Positions 1 through 5,496 of a stretch of DNA of 9,540 nucleotides are shown in pieces; position 1 is the stretch's first letter, and each line of letters opens with the position of its first letter. Source of the stretch: JAKBEU01 sp036172095 (lineage in GTDB: Bacteria; Patescibacteriota; Microgenomatia; UBA1406; GWC2-37-13); assembly GCA_036172095.1 (NCBI GenBank), contig JAVHSH010000030.1, positions 1-9,540 of the forward strand, in the 5' to 3' direction. The translations under genes and the position numbers were made by a program. The notes under the pieces were generated by a model. It was not told the origin of the DNA and ran no database searches. It was given only the letters and a program-made list of their open reading frames with translations.

Positions 1-207
1 CCAACATGCCCGTATTGCCACATGGCAAAGGCATATTTAAAAGATAAAAAAATTTCTTTTGAAGACATTGATGTATCCGCCGATCAAACCCAAGCGCGGG
101 CAATGGTTGAAAAATCTGGAGAAATGGGGGTACCACAGCTTTGGATCGGAGACCAAATTGTAATCGGTTTTAACAAACCAGTTATAGATGAACTCTTAGG
201 TTTATAA
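1..207 (+). CDS. Glutaredoxin-like protein, YruB type (5' end cut off by window)
   Basis: Small thiol-disulfide redox protein of the thioredoxin fold, probably cytoplasmic, that would reduce protein disulfides or mixed disulfides. The reading frame is open from base 1, so the true start lies upstream; 68 codons are visible. The first visible residues contain the active-site motif C-P-Y-C (bases 7-18). The cis-proline signature G-V-P-Q follows at about residues 44-47, then G-F-N/D-K and the C-terminal D-E-L-L-G-L, an ending typical of YruB-type glutaredoxins. Only the first beta strand (about 10 residues) should be missing. An internal ATG at 22 would drop both catalytic cysteines, so it is not the real start. 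The gene converges on the DUF4239 gene with a 7-base gap. The family call is firm; the physiological partner is unknown. Confidence 0.88.
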   Translation, partial: PTCPYCHMAKAYLKDKKISFEDIDVSADQTQARAMVEKSGEMGVPQLWIGDQIVIGFNKPVIDELLGL

Positions 208-215
208 ACAAACCT
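198..215. terminator. Possible weak bidirectional hairpin between convergent genes
   Basis: AGGTTT (198-203) pairs perfectly with AAACCT (210-215) around a 6-base loop, exactly where the glutaredoxin and DUF4239 genes meet. The stem is short and AT-rich, and only a loose T-rich run follows on the plus strand. It could act as a shared weak terminator, but chance is a real alternative. Confidence 0.25.
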
Positions 216-970
216 TATTTAGTTGGTGTTCGTACTTCCTCAAGGAGCGATTGGTATGCGTCTTGAGTAATGTGCCAATGACCAGGTCGATAGGGATGTT
301 CAAGGTCTTCAATTACTAAACCGATAAGGATAATGAGGAATGCGATACATCCTGTGAAAATATAATCAATCCAGATGTTTGATACTCCAATGAAATAGGA
401 AAGAACAATCATCATTAACCCTCCCATATAAATTGTCCCCTTCAAAAGCATAGGTGTCCGTTTTGCGCTGTAAAACATACGTTCTTCGCGACTTTCGAAA
501 ATGCTGCGAATAAGGGATGCTGCAGTTGGAGCATAGGAGGGATTATTATGAAAAAGATCAAACACTTCCTCTTGAAGTAATCGGATAGATGCTTCAAGCT
601 GTGGAGATCTAAACCCGCTATCGATATCTTTCCATCCTTCGTGGACAATATGATCAAGGTAATTGAATATTGAGATATTTACTCTCTGTGCCTTTTCTGC
701 TGGTAAGCTGTATGATAACCAAAGCAGACGACGCAAACTATTTACCTCTTCTCTGATGGCGCGAAGAAGTTCATCCCACTCCTTTGCCTGTGCTTGAATA
801 GTAAATGCTGCAAAAACACCGAAAATAAGGCCAATTTCAGAATAGAGCCAACCGGCGGAATCGCTAGTTGATTTCAATGAGTGCAAATCCATTCCAGGAA
901 TATGACGAACACCAAAATATGTGGCAGAAAAAAGAACAAAGATTAATATGGTTTGGATGATAAATGGCAT
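215..970 (-). CDS. DUF4239 (bestrophin-like) membrane protein
   Basis: Predicted integral membrane protein of 251 residues with the DUF4239 layout. There is a hydrophobic helix at about 3-20 and a second at about 43-60 that ends in a charged W-D-E-L segment. A long soluble helical region follows (about 65-170), rich in E, R and L. A pair of closely spaced helices lies at about 176-195 and 202-220. Just after the last helix comes the acidic motif E-D-L-E-H-P-Y-R-P-G, which matches the family's D-L-D-H-P-F-x-G signature, followed by the short tail that usually ends these proteins. The family is distantly related to bestrophin-type channels, but its function is not established. The start at 970 is supported by an extended -10 box about 38 bases upstream; no Shine-Dalgarno site is visible. 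It faces away from the serB-like gene and converges on the glutaredoxin gene. Confidence 0.82.
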   Translation of the reverse strand: MPFIIQTILIFVLFSATYFGVRHIPGMDLHSLKSTSDSAGWLYSEIGLIFGVFAAFTIQAQAKEWDELLRAIREEVNSLRRLLWLSYSLPAEKAQRVNISIFNYLDHIVHEGWKDIDSGFRSPQLEASIRLLQEEVFDLFHNNPSYAPTAASLIRSIFESREERMFYSAKRTPMLLKGTIYMGGLMMIVLSYFIGVSNIWIDYIFTGCIAFLIILIGLVIEDLEHPYRPGHWHITQDAYQSLLEEVRTPTK

Positions 971-1008
971 GGGAAATATGATGAATATACAACGATGAGG
1001 CTATTTAT

Positions 1009-1017
1009 ATTATACCA
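1009..1017 (-). promoter_or_regulatory. Extended -10 promoter for the DUF4239 gene
   Basis: Read on the minus strand the sequence is TGGTATAAT, a perfect TATAAT preceded by the extended TGn element. No convincing -35 box lies 16-18 bases upstream, which is common for extended -10 promoters. Transcription would begin near 1002, giving a leader of about 30 bases before the ATG at 970. Confidence 0.6.
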
Positions 1018-1089
1018 GGAGAAGCACATATCTAATACATACTTTATATGAGTTAATTATATTTCCAAACATATCACATGAGGCATAAG

Positions 1090-1098
1090 TGTTATAAT
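1090..1098 (+). promoter_or_regulatory. Extended -10 promoter upstream of the serB-like gene
   Basis: TGTTATAAT is a perfect -10 hexamer with the extended TGn element. Exactly six bases separate the hexamer from an ATG at 1105, so the predicted start of transcription falls on or next to that ATG. This is the same geometry as at the GNAT and exported-protein promoters. It is the best candidate promoter for the serB-like gene, 95 bases further on. Confidence 0.6.
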
Positions 1099-1104
1099 AA
1101 GGCC

Positions 1105-1155
1105 ATGAATCCTCGTGTCATGGTCTTGAACAACTACTCTCCAAACTCAATTTGA
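1105..1155 (+). CDS. Possible leaderless 16-codon leader ORF
   Basis: ATG six bases after a perfect extended -10 box opens a 16-codon frame that ends with TGA at 1153-1155. The TGA overlaps a TTG codon (1152-1154) that begins an in-frame 16-residue extension of the serB-like gene, so a ribosome finishing here could restart on the longer form. The peptide starts M-N-P-R-V-M and has no run of a single amino acid that would suggest classic attenuation. Support is positional only; it may simply be the 5' untranslated region of serB. Recognised as no known leader peptide. Confidence 0.3.
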   Translation: MNPRVMVLNNYSPNSI

Positions 1156-1199
1156 GTGTCTCTCTCTTAACCTTCTTGTTATCCACTTTTCACATATCT

Positions 1200-1889
1200 A
1201 TGGACAAACAGCATATTACCTATATTTTTGATTTTGATAAAACGATAATTTCCGTTGAGGGTCTTGAAGTGCTTGCGGATACATGCCTTATCAATAATGC
1301 GAATAAAGAAAAAATAATGAATAAGATTTCGTTAATTACTGAACAAGGCATGAATGGACAAATTCCTTTCGATATGAGTTTGAAAATGCGCTTTGACCTT
1401 ATACGGCCAACTGGTAAGGATATTCAAAAGACAATTAGTAAACTTTTGCATAAAATTACCCCATCCGTTTATAAAAATAAACGGTTTTTCAAAGAAAATG
1501 CCGGAGATATATACATTGTTTCCGGCGGATTTAAAGAATATATTATTCCTGTTGTACAAATACTTGGGATACCTAAAAATCACATTTTGGCAAACACCAT
1601 TAAGAAAGATGTAAAAGGTACCATTATTGGATTTGACGAAACTAATCCACTTTCTAAAGAAAACGGAAAGGTTGAAGTAGTAAATAAATTACAAAAAAAA
1701 TATATCATAGCAATTGGCGATGGATATACCGATGCCCATCTGAAAATAGCTGGTGCAGTAGCATATTTTGTTGCATTCACAGAGAATGTGGCACGTAAAA
1801 ACGTGATGGCGATTGCGGATGAAGTCGTGAAGGATTTTGATGAATTCTTAATGAGTGATCAATTTTGCTCGAATCGAAAAGTCGGGTAG
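1200..1889 (+). CDS. serB: Phosphoserine phosphatase-like HAD hydrolase (SerB family)
   Basis: HAD-superfamily phosphatase of 229 residues, most like SerB, which hydrolyses O-phosphoserine to serine in the last step of serine synthesis. Numbered from the ATG at 1200, motif I is D11-F-D13-K-T with D11 as nucleophile and D13 as general acid. Glu20 and an arginine in S-L-K-M-R-F lie where the archaeal enzyme binds substrate. Motif II is S108-G-G-F, the motif III lysine is about K157, and motif IV is G-D174-G-Y-T-D178. Thr177 matches the animal and plant G-D-G-A-T-D form rather than the usual bacterial Asn. The ATG at 1200 is preferred because motif I starts where it does in known SerB proteins; an in-frame TTG at 1152 would add 16 residues. 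No Shine-Dalgarno site is visible. Its last 42 bases overlap the convergent phosphorylase gene. No neighbour belongs to serine synthesis, so a related phosphomonoester remains possible. Confidence 0.8.
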   Translation: MDKQHITYIFDFDKTIISVEGLEVLADTCLINNANKEKIMNKISLITEQGMNGQIPFDMSLKMRFDLIRPTGKDIQKTISKLLHKITPSVYKNKRFFKENAGDIYIVSGGFKEYIIPVVQILGIPKNHILANTIKKDVKGTIIGFDETNPLSKENGKVEVVNKLQKKYIIAIGDGYTDAHLKIAGAVAYFVAFTENVARKNVMAIADEVVKDFDEFLMSDQFCSNRKVG

Positions 1890-2972
1890 TGGCTGTAAAA
1901 GATGTGAGACATAACCATTCTCAAATTTAAGCAGTTTTTTCTTGTGTTCTTCACCTGCGGCAAATGCGGCAGCTACCACAGCAGAGTGATCCACCACTAA
2001 ACTTTGTCTACCCCCAACAGAGTCAGTAGCAAGCCCGAGTGCTAGTACTTTGAAATCTGGTTCACCTTCAAATGTTTGCCTCATAGTGGCAAGCTCTGCC
2101 GTCACTCCCATCCCATACAGTAGTGATAAGTTTTCCAATGACCCAAATACCTGTTGAGTTATCTCTCCCAAATTAGCCGCCTGTGCTTGAGCAAAGGCCT
2201 GATCAAGGAGACCAACTTCAAGAAAACTCTGATATTCGGTTGTGCCCGGTGTGCCACAAACTGCAGCTGGAAACATGTTTATATATCCTTCATTTCGAGC
2301 AAAATCCGCATATAATTTTGCCATCTCAAGATTACTCGCTCTTCCTGCTTTTGGTTGAAAATGAGGCCCAAAATATTCATCGAGTATGCCACGAGCTCCG
2401 TGTCCAGGATGAACAACATTCGTGAGTTCCATATCATCCAGAATGAGACCCACATCCCCCGGCTTTATTGCATGTCCTTCGCGTGTTCCAACTAGGTAAG
2501 TAAACACAAAAAGAGGATCAATACCTATCGCTCTTTGACGACGTGCGATTTCTTTCCAAACCTGAAGAGGGTGTGCAATAATCATCGCTGCATCATCCTG
2601 TCCAGCCCATTCATTTGGATGGGCTCGACCGTTCATAAATGTTGTATCCCCAATCGCAGAAATCGTTCCTGCATGTCCATAAATATCAGGTCTAGGAAAA
2701 TCAGCAAATGTCTCATCTCCACAAACTCCAACTATCACTGCATTTTCTGGCTTATCAAATCCGGCTGTGAAAAGATTTATCACTGATGGAAGAGGGATTC
2801 CTAATTTAGAGTATCTAGCTTCAATGGCATCTGCTCCATGCATTACTGAGGCAACTTCCAACATCTGTCTTTGAGATCTTTGTTCTTGCAGCTCAATCAA
2901 GTTAAGACGTGCAGGATTAGATCCATAACCTTGCGCAAGAGAGTGTATTTGTTTAGTAATTTCTGCAGCCAT
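1848..2972 (-). CDS. Divergent purine nucleoside phosphorylase-like protein (PNP/MTAP fold)
   Basis: 374-residue protein of the trimeric PNP/MTAP family, which cleaves purine nucleosides with phosphate to free base and ribose-1-phosphate. Family landmarks can be aligned by eye: G115-R-A-H-P-N-E-W (family G-R-x-H-x-Y-E), a hydrophobic strand ending Y-L-V-G-T (N-A-A-G-G), P171-G-D-V-G-L-I-L-D-D (GD-x-x-L-I-x-D-H), E199-Y-F-G-P-H-F, C239-G-T-P-G-T-T-E, G287-M-G-V-T-A-E (GMSTVPE) and A315-T-D-S-V-G. Asp317 sits where human PNP has Asn243 and MTAP has Asp220, pointing to 6-aminopurines. The phosphate-site serines expected in S-G-L-G and G-M-S are not evident, although Arg116 and His118 remain. It is about 90 residues longer than usual, with an N-terminal extension of about 70 and an insert near 258-285. 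It lies 66 bases downstream of the phosphoribosyltransferase. Family assignment is good; activity and substrate are inferred. Confidence 0.75.
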   Translation of the reverse strand: MAAEITKQIHSLAQGYGSNPARLNLIELQEQRSQRQMLEVASVMHGADAIEARYSKLGIPLPSVINLFTAGFDKPENAVIVGVCGDETFADFPRPDIYGHAGTISAIGDTTFMNGRAHPNEWAGQDDAAMIIAHPLQVWKEIARRQRAIGIDPLFVFTYLVGTREGHAIKPGDVGLILDDMELTNVVHPGHGARGILDEYFGPHFQPKAGRASNLEMAKLYADFARNEGYINMFPAAVCGTPGTTEYQSFLEVGLLDQAFAQAQAANLGEITQQVFGSLENLSLLYGMGVTAELATMRQTFEGEPDFKVLALGLATDSVGGRQSLVVDHSAVVAAAFAAGEEHKKKLLKFENGYVSHLLQPLPDFSIRAKLITH

Positions 2973-3038
2973 AAAGATATAAGTTTAGCTTATTGTGTCA
3001 AATAAATATAAAAATATCAAATATTATGCTATATAAAC

Positions 3039-3851
3039 TTAATCCGGTAAGAGAATTGCTTTTGGAATAGTTGCTTTATCATTTTGAAAAAGTTCATCTC
3101 TCTGTATTCCGAGTGCATCTAATTTAAGAAATTCAGTTAGGCAAAAAGCTGCATGAAGATTTGGGGGGAGTGGATATTCTATATATTTTGCAGTGTCTAC
3201 ATCATACTGTTTTTCAATTGCGATAACTGCGACATGATGTTCATCTGACGTCCCCAATCCGAGCACTGTTTCCATTGTTCGCACTGTTTCACCGGTTGAA
3301 TAAACATCATCGACTATGAAAAGACCTTTTCCATTTGGACACAGCTTCCTCAATTCCTCAAGACTTATAGCTTCCTTCGGATATCCCATGACTTTGGGTG
3401 TACCAGTGACGGGTATGTATGAAGTCAACTCTCCAACAGAACGATTTCTAATTGCCGCTCCATCAGTTTCTTCTTTTCCACTAGGAAGGATAATAAGCTG
3501 TGTGTCTGGAGGGAGATTTTTCATGGCCATCTGTATAAGATGCTCCGATTTTGATGAGTTGGTCATAACAACCACCTTTGTGTCAAGTGCCTGAAGCATG
3601 TCTCCCATGATTATGGTGGAAGCTTCATCAATTTGTGGATTTACATAGGGATCTGGATTAAACCACCCAATAGCAGCATCAACATTTGCTTCTGGAATAT
3701 TAATGTGGACTAAAGGTAGAGCAAAATTTGTATTTGCAAGGACAACATTAAGTCGCTGCATTCCATCGATTTTTTTGAGGTTATTAACACCAAAGGTGGG
3801 GATTTTTTCGGGAGAATAATGTGATAGTCTTTCGGCGGCATTGGCTGCCAT
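3039..3851 (-). CDS. Type I phosphoribosyltransferase (adenine/xanthine PRTase-like)
   Basis: 270-residue protein with the type I PRTase fold, which transfers ribose-5-phosphate from PRPP to a base. The diagnostic PRPP-binding motif is at residues 178-189, L-F-I-V-D-D-V-Y-S-T-G-E, with the acidic pair D181-D182 and the S-T-G loop contacting the sugar phosphate. An upstream strand and loop, T-K-V-V-V-M-T-N-S-S-K-S, corresponds to the first PRPP or pyrophosphate loop. The N-terminal hundred residues carry no motif I recognise and the protein is longer than ordinary adenine PRTase (about 170-180 residues). It is the promoter-proximal gene of a pair with the PNP-like gene, which suggests base salvage. 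The start at 3851 has AAGGA four bases upstream, one of the few Shine-Dalgarno-like sites in the window. Adenine is the likeliest base from context, but the acceptor specificity is not visible in the sequence. Confidence 0.75.
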   Translation of the reverse strand: MAANAAERLSHYSPEKIPTFGVNNLKKIDGMQRLNVVLANTNFALPLVHINIPEANVDAAIGWFNPDPYVNPQIDEASTIIMGDMLQALDTKVVVMTNSSKSEHLIQMAMKNLPPDTQLIILPSGKEETDGAAIRNRSVGELTSYIPVTGTPKVMGYPKEAISLEELRKLCPNGKGLFIVDDVYSTGETVRTMETVLGLGTSDEHHVAVIAIEKQYDVDTAKYIEYPLPPNLHAAFCLTEFLKLDALGIQRDELFQNDKATIPKAILLPD

Positions 3852-3862
3852 ATCGTCCTTAG

Positions 3863-3889
3863 CGTATACCCAGTAATAAATTTTGTCAA
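3863..3889 (-). promoter_or_regulatory. Candidate promoter of the PRTase-PNP pair
   Basis: On the minus strand a perfect TTGACA (3884-3889) lies 15 bases before TATACG (3863-3868). The spacer is shorter than the ideal 17. The -10 is 11 bases from the ATG at 3851, leaving only about 5 bases of leader, while an AAGGA lies within that interval. It stands back to back with the DUF1801 promoter. Confidence 0.45.
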
Positions 3890-3961
3890 GCCCCTAATCG
3901 TACTCTTGGTTTTTCCAAACTGTTAGAATCAACTCGAGAAACAAACCAATTAATAATTATT

Positions 3962-3967
3962 TATAAT
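3962..3967 (+). promoter_or_regulatory. -10 box for the DUF1801-DUF1697-tag operon
   Basis: A perfect TATAAT lies 22 bases before the ATG at 3990, predicting a short leader of roughly 15 bases with no Shine-Dalgarno site. No convincing -35 is visible in the AT-rich stretch upstream, and the divergent PRTase promoter lies about 75 bases away. Confidence 0.45.
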
Positions 3968-3989
3968 ATCTTATTCCAAATACTTGACT

Positions 3990-4334
3990 ATGAAAAATAC
4001 CATTGATGTTTTTATTGCTAGCTTTCCAGGTGATACTCAAATAATCTTGGAGCAGCTGAGGTTAACCATTAGGAAGGCGGCGCCCGAAGCTGAGGAAACA
4101 ATTTGTTATGGAATTCCCACCTTTACTTTCCACGGCAATCTTGTTCATTTTTCTGCTTTCAAAAACCACATAGGGTTTTATCCCACCCCCTCAGGGATTC
4201 TTGCTTTCAAAAAAGAACTATCTAACTATAAAAGCGCCAAGGGATCCGTTCAATTTCCCCTAGATAAACCGCTTCCATTAGATCTTATAGCTAGAATAGT
4301 TAAATTTCGAGTGAAGGAAAATTTAGAAAAATAA
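3990..4334 (+). CDS. DUF1801 (YdhG-like) domain protein
   Basis: Compact single-domain cytoplasmic protein of 114 residues that is nearly all DUF1801. Conserved family features are visible in order: the helix L-R-x-T-I-R-K-A-A-P-E-A-E-E, the strand Y-G-I-P-T-F, the core A-F-K-N-H-I-G-F-Y-P-T-P-S-G, then S-A-K-G-S-V-Q-F-P and the C-terminal P-L-P-L-D-L-I. The family includes Bacillus YdhG/Fra, described as a frataxin-like iron chaperone, but most members are uncharacterised. The ATG at 3990 is preferred over a TTG two codons earlier (3984) as the normal start codon. It is first in a tight operon, only two bases from the DUF1697 gene, which suggests translational coupling. An iron role here is inference from the family alone. 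Confidence 0.88.
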   Translation: MKNTIDVFIASFPGDTQIILEQLRLTIRKAAPEAEETICYGIPTFTFHGNLVHFSAFKNHIGFYPTPSGILAFKKELSNYKSAKGSVQFPLDKPLPLDLIARIVKFRVKENLEK

Positions 4335-4336
4335 AT

Positions 4337-4864
4337 ATGAAATATATTGCGCTTCTGAGAGGAATAAATGTGGGAGGGAATCGACGAGTTGAAATGAAAA
4401 AACTGAAGGTTCTTTTTGAGTCTTTAGGATACATTAATATCTCAACTTATATTAATTCCGGCAATATTATCTTTGAGTCAGATAAAAAACAATCCGATAT
4501 TAGTGAAGAAATTATGACAGGTTTGAAAAAAGAGTTTGGATTTGATATTTCAACTCTCGTGAAATCAGAACTGGAAATGCAAAAGATAGCAAAATCTATA
4601 CCAAAAGACTGGAAAAACGATTCTGAACATAAAACAGATGTTGCCTATTTATTTGATGAAATTGACTTGGAAAAAACTATTGATACTATTCCAGTTAAAA
4701 GAGAGTATCTCGATATTCGCTACACAAAGGGTGCAATTTTTTGGAACATCAACAGAAAAAATTACAATAAAAGTCATATCAATAAATTAGTAGGACATAA
4801 ACTGTATCAGTTGATGACAGTGAGAAATGTAAATACAGCACGGTTTCTTGCCGGGCAAACATAG
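4337..4864 (+). CDS. DUF1697 family protein
   Basis: 175-residue soluble protein matching DUF1697 along its length. The N-terminal signature Y-I-A-L-L-R-G-I-N-V-G-G (residues 3-14) is the family's hallmark. It is followed by M-K-K-L, then the strand T-Y-I-N-S-G-N-I-I-F (about 37-46). Near the C-terminus a R-N-V-N-T-A-R motif corresponds to the conserved R-N-x-x-T. Length is normal for the family. The molecular function is not established. The start lies two bases after the DUF1801 stop and the stop lies one base before the ATG chosen for tag, so the three genes look co-transcribed and coupled. No Shine-Dalgarno sequence stands at a useful distance. Placement next to a DNA glycosylase hints at a stress or DNA-damage context, but that is only guilt by association. 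Confidence 0.88.
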   Translation: MKYIALLRGINVGGNRRVEMKKLKVLFESLGYINISTYINSGNIIFESDKKQSDISEEIMTGLKKEFGFDISTLVKSELEMQKIAKSIPKDWKNDSEHKTDVAYLFDEIDLEKTIDTIPVKREYLDIRYTKGAIFWNINRKNYNKSHINKLVGHKLYQLMTVRNVNTARFLAGQT

Positions 4865-4865
4865 T

Positions 4866-5453
4866 ATGAAGTCAAACCACATAAATAAAATGGCTAACAT
4901 AGTCCGTTGTCAATGGGCGGAAAATCCGCTCTTTCATGAGTATCACGATAAGGAGTGGGGTGTTCCAGTTCACGATGATAAAACACACTTTGAATTTCTT
5001 ATGCTTGAGGCAGCACAAGCAGGCCTCAGTTGGGCAACTATTCTCAAAAGAAGAGAAGGATACAGGCAAGCATTCGCCAACTTTGACCCAAAAAAAGTTG
5101 CCAAATTTACCGAAAAAAATGCTGAAAAACTGATGGGTAATTCCGCCATTATTCGAAATAGGCTTAAAATCAGCGCGGCTATCAATAATGCCAAAATGTT
5201 TTTACTTATACAGAAGGAATTTGGAACGTTTGATGGTTATATTTGGAGTTTTGTAAAAGGGAAGCCGATTATCCATAAGCGGAAAAATATATCTGAGATT
5301 CCTGCCATTTCAAAAGAATCAGAAGCATTAAGCAAAGATCTAAAAAAGAGAGGCTTCAGATTTGTCGGCCCCACTATCATTTATGCACATATGCAAGCAG
5401 TAGGGATGATTAATGATCATGAAATAACATGTTTCAGATATGTTGTGAAGTGA
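4866..5453 (+). CDS. tag: 3-methyladenine DNA glycosylase I
   Basis: Base-excision repair enzyme of the helix-hairpin-helix Tag family, which removes 3-methyladenine from alkylated DNA. With the start at 4866 the protein has 195 residues and all zinc ligands known from E. coli Tag are present: Cys15, His27, His185 and Cys189 (E. coli Cys4, His17, His175, Cys179 with a constant offset near the N-terminus). The base pocket is also intact: Tyr26, Trp31, Glu48 in L-E-x-x-Q-A-G-L-S-W, and Trp56. Downstream K-K-R-G-F-R-F-V-G-P-T and M-Q-A-V-G complete the family signature. The ATG at 4866, one base after the DUF1697 stop, fits translational coupling. An ATG at 4890 would give 187 residues, the same as E. 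coli Tag, and is an equally serious candidate. The gene ends with TGA, showing that TGA is a stop codon here. Confidence 0.95.
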   Translation: MKSNHINKMANIVRCQWAENPLFHEYHDKEWGVPVHDDKTHFEFLMLEAAQAGLSWATILKRREGYRQAFANFDPKKVAKFTEKNAEKLMGNSAIIRNRLKISAAINNAKMFLLIQKEFGTFDGYIWSFVKGKPIIHKRKNISEIPAISKESEALSKDLKKRGFRFVGPTIIYAHMQAVGMINDHEITCFRYVVK

Positions 5454-5481
5454 TCGACTCATCAATACCAAGCTCAAAACG

Positions 5482-5487
5482 TATAAT
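5482..5487 (+). promoter_or_regulatory. -10 box of the glycosyltransferase gene
   Basis: A perfect TATAAT sits nine bases before the ATG at 5497, so transcription should begin zero to three bases upstream of the start codon. No Shine-Dalgarno site is possible in such a leader. No clear -35 is visible. The methyltransferase gene has the same nine-base spacing. Confidence 0.5.
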
Positions 5488-5496
5488 TAGGTATCT

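Noticed and set aside
22..207. Glutaredoxin start at the ATG at position 22
   Set aside because: It would remove the C-P-Y-C active site, which is in frame upstream, so the gene is truncated by the window edge and not short.
442..657. Open frame of 71 codons on the minus strand inside the DUF4239 gene
   Set aside because: Other-frame shadow of a gene with a convincing family match; no recognisable motif and an implausible residue mix.
1332..1780. Open frames of 66-83 codons on both strands overlapping the serB-like gene
   Set aside because: They lie entirely under a gene whose catalytic motifs are all intact, and show no domain of their own.
2183..2786. Plus-strand open frames of about 80 codons inside the PNP-like gene
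   Set aside because: Cys- and His-rich products without motif order, typical antisense shadows of a real gene.
2976..2999. TTGACA near 2999 with TATATC as a separate promoter for the PNP-like gene
   Set aside because: The spacer is only 14 bases and the -10 match is partial; transcription from the PRTase promoter is the simpler explanation.
4866..5453. Recoded TGA (glycine), as in Gracilibacteria and Absconditabacteria
   Set aside because: tag ends naturally at TGA right after its conserved C-terminus, and no recognised gene needs TGA to be read through.
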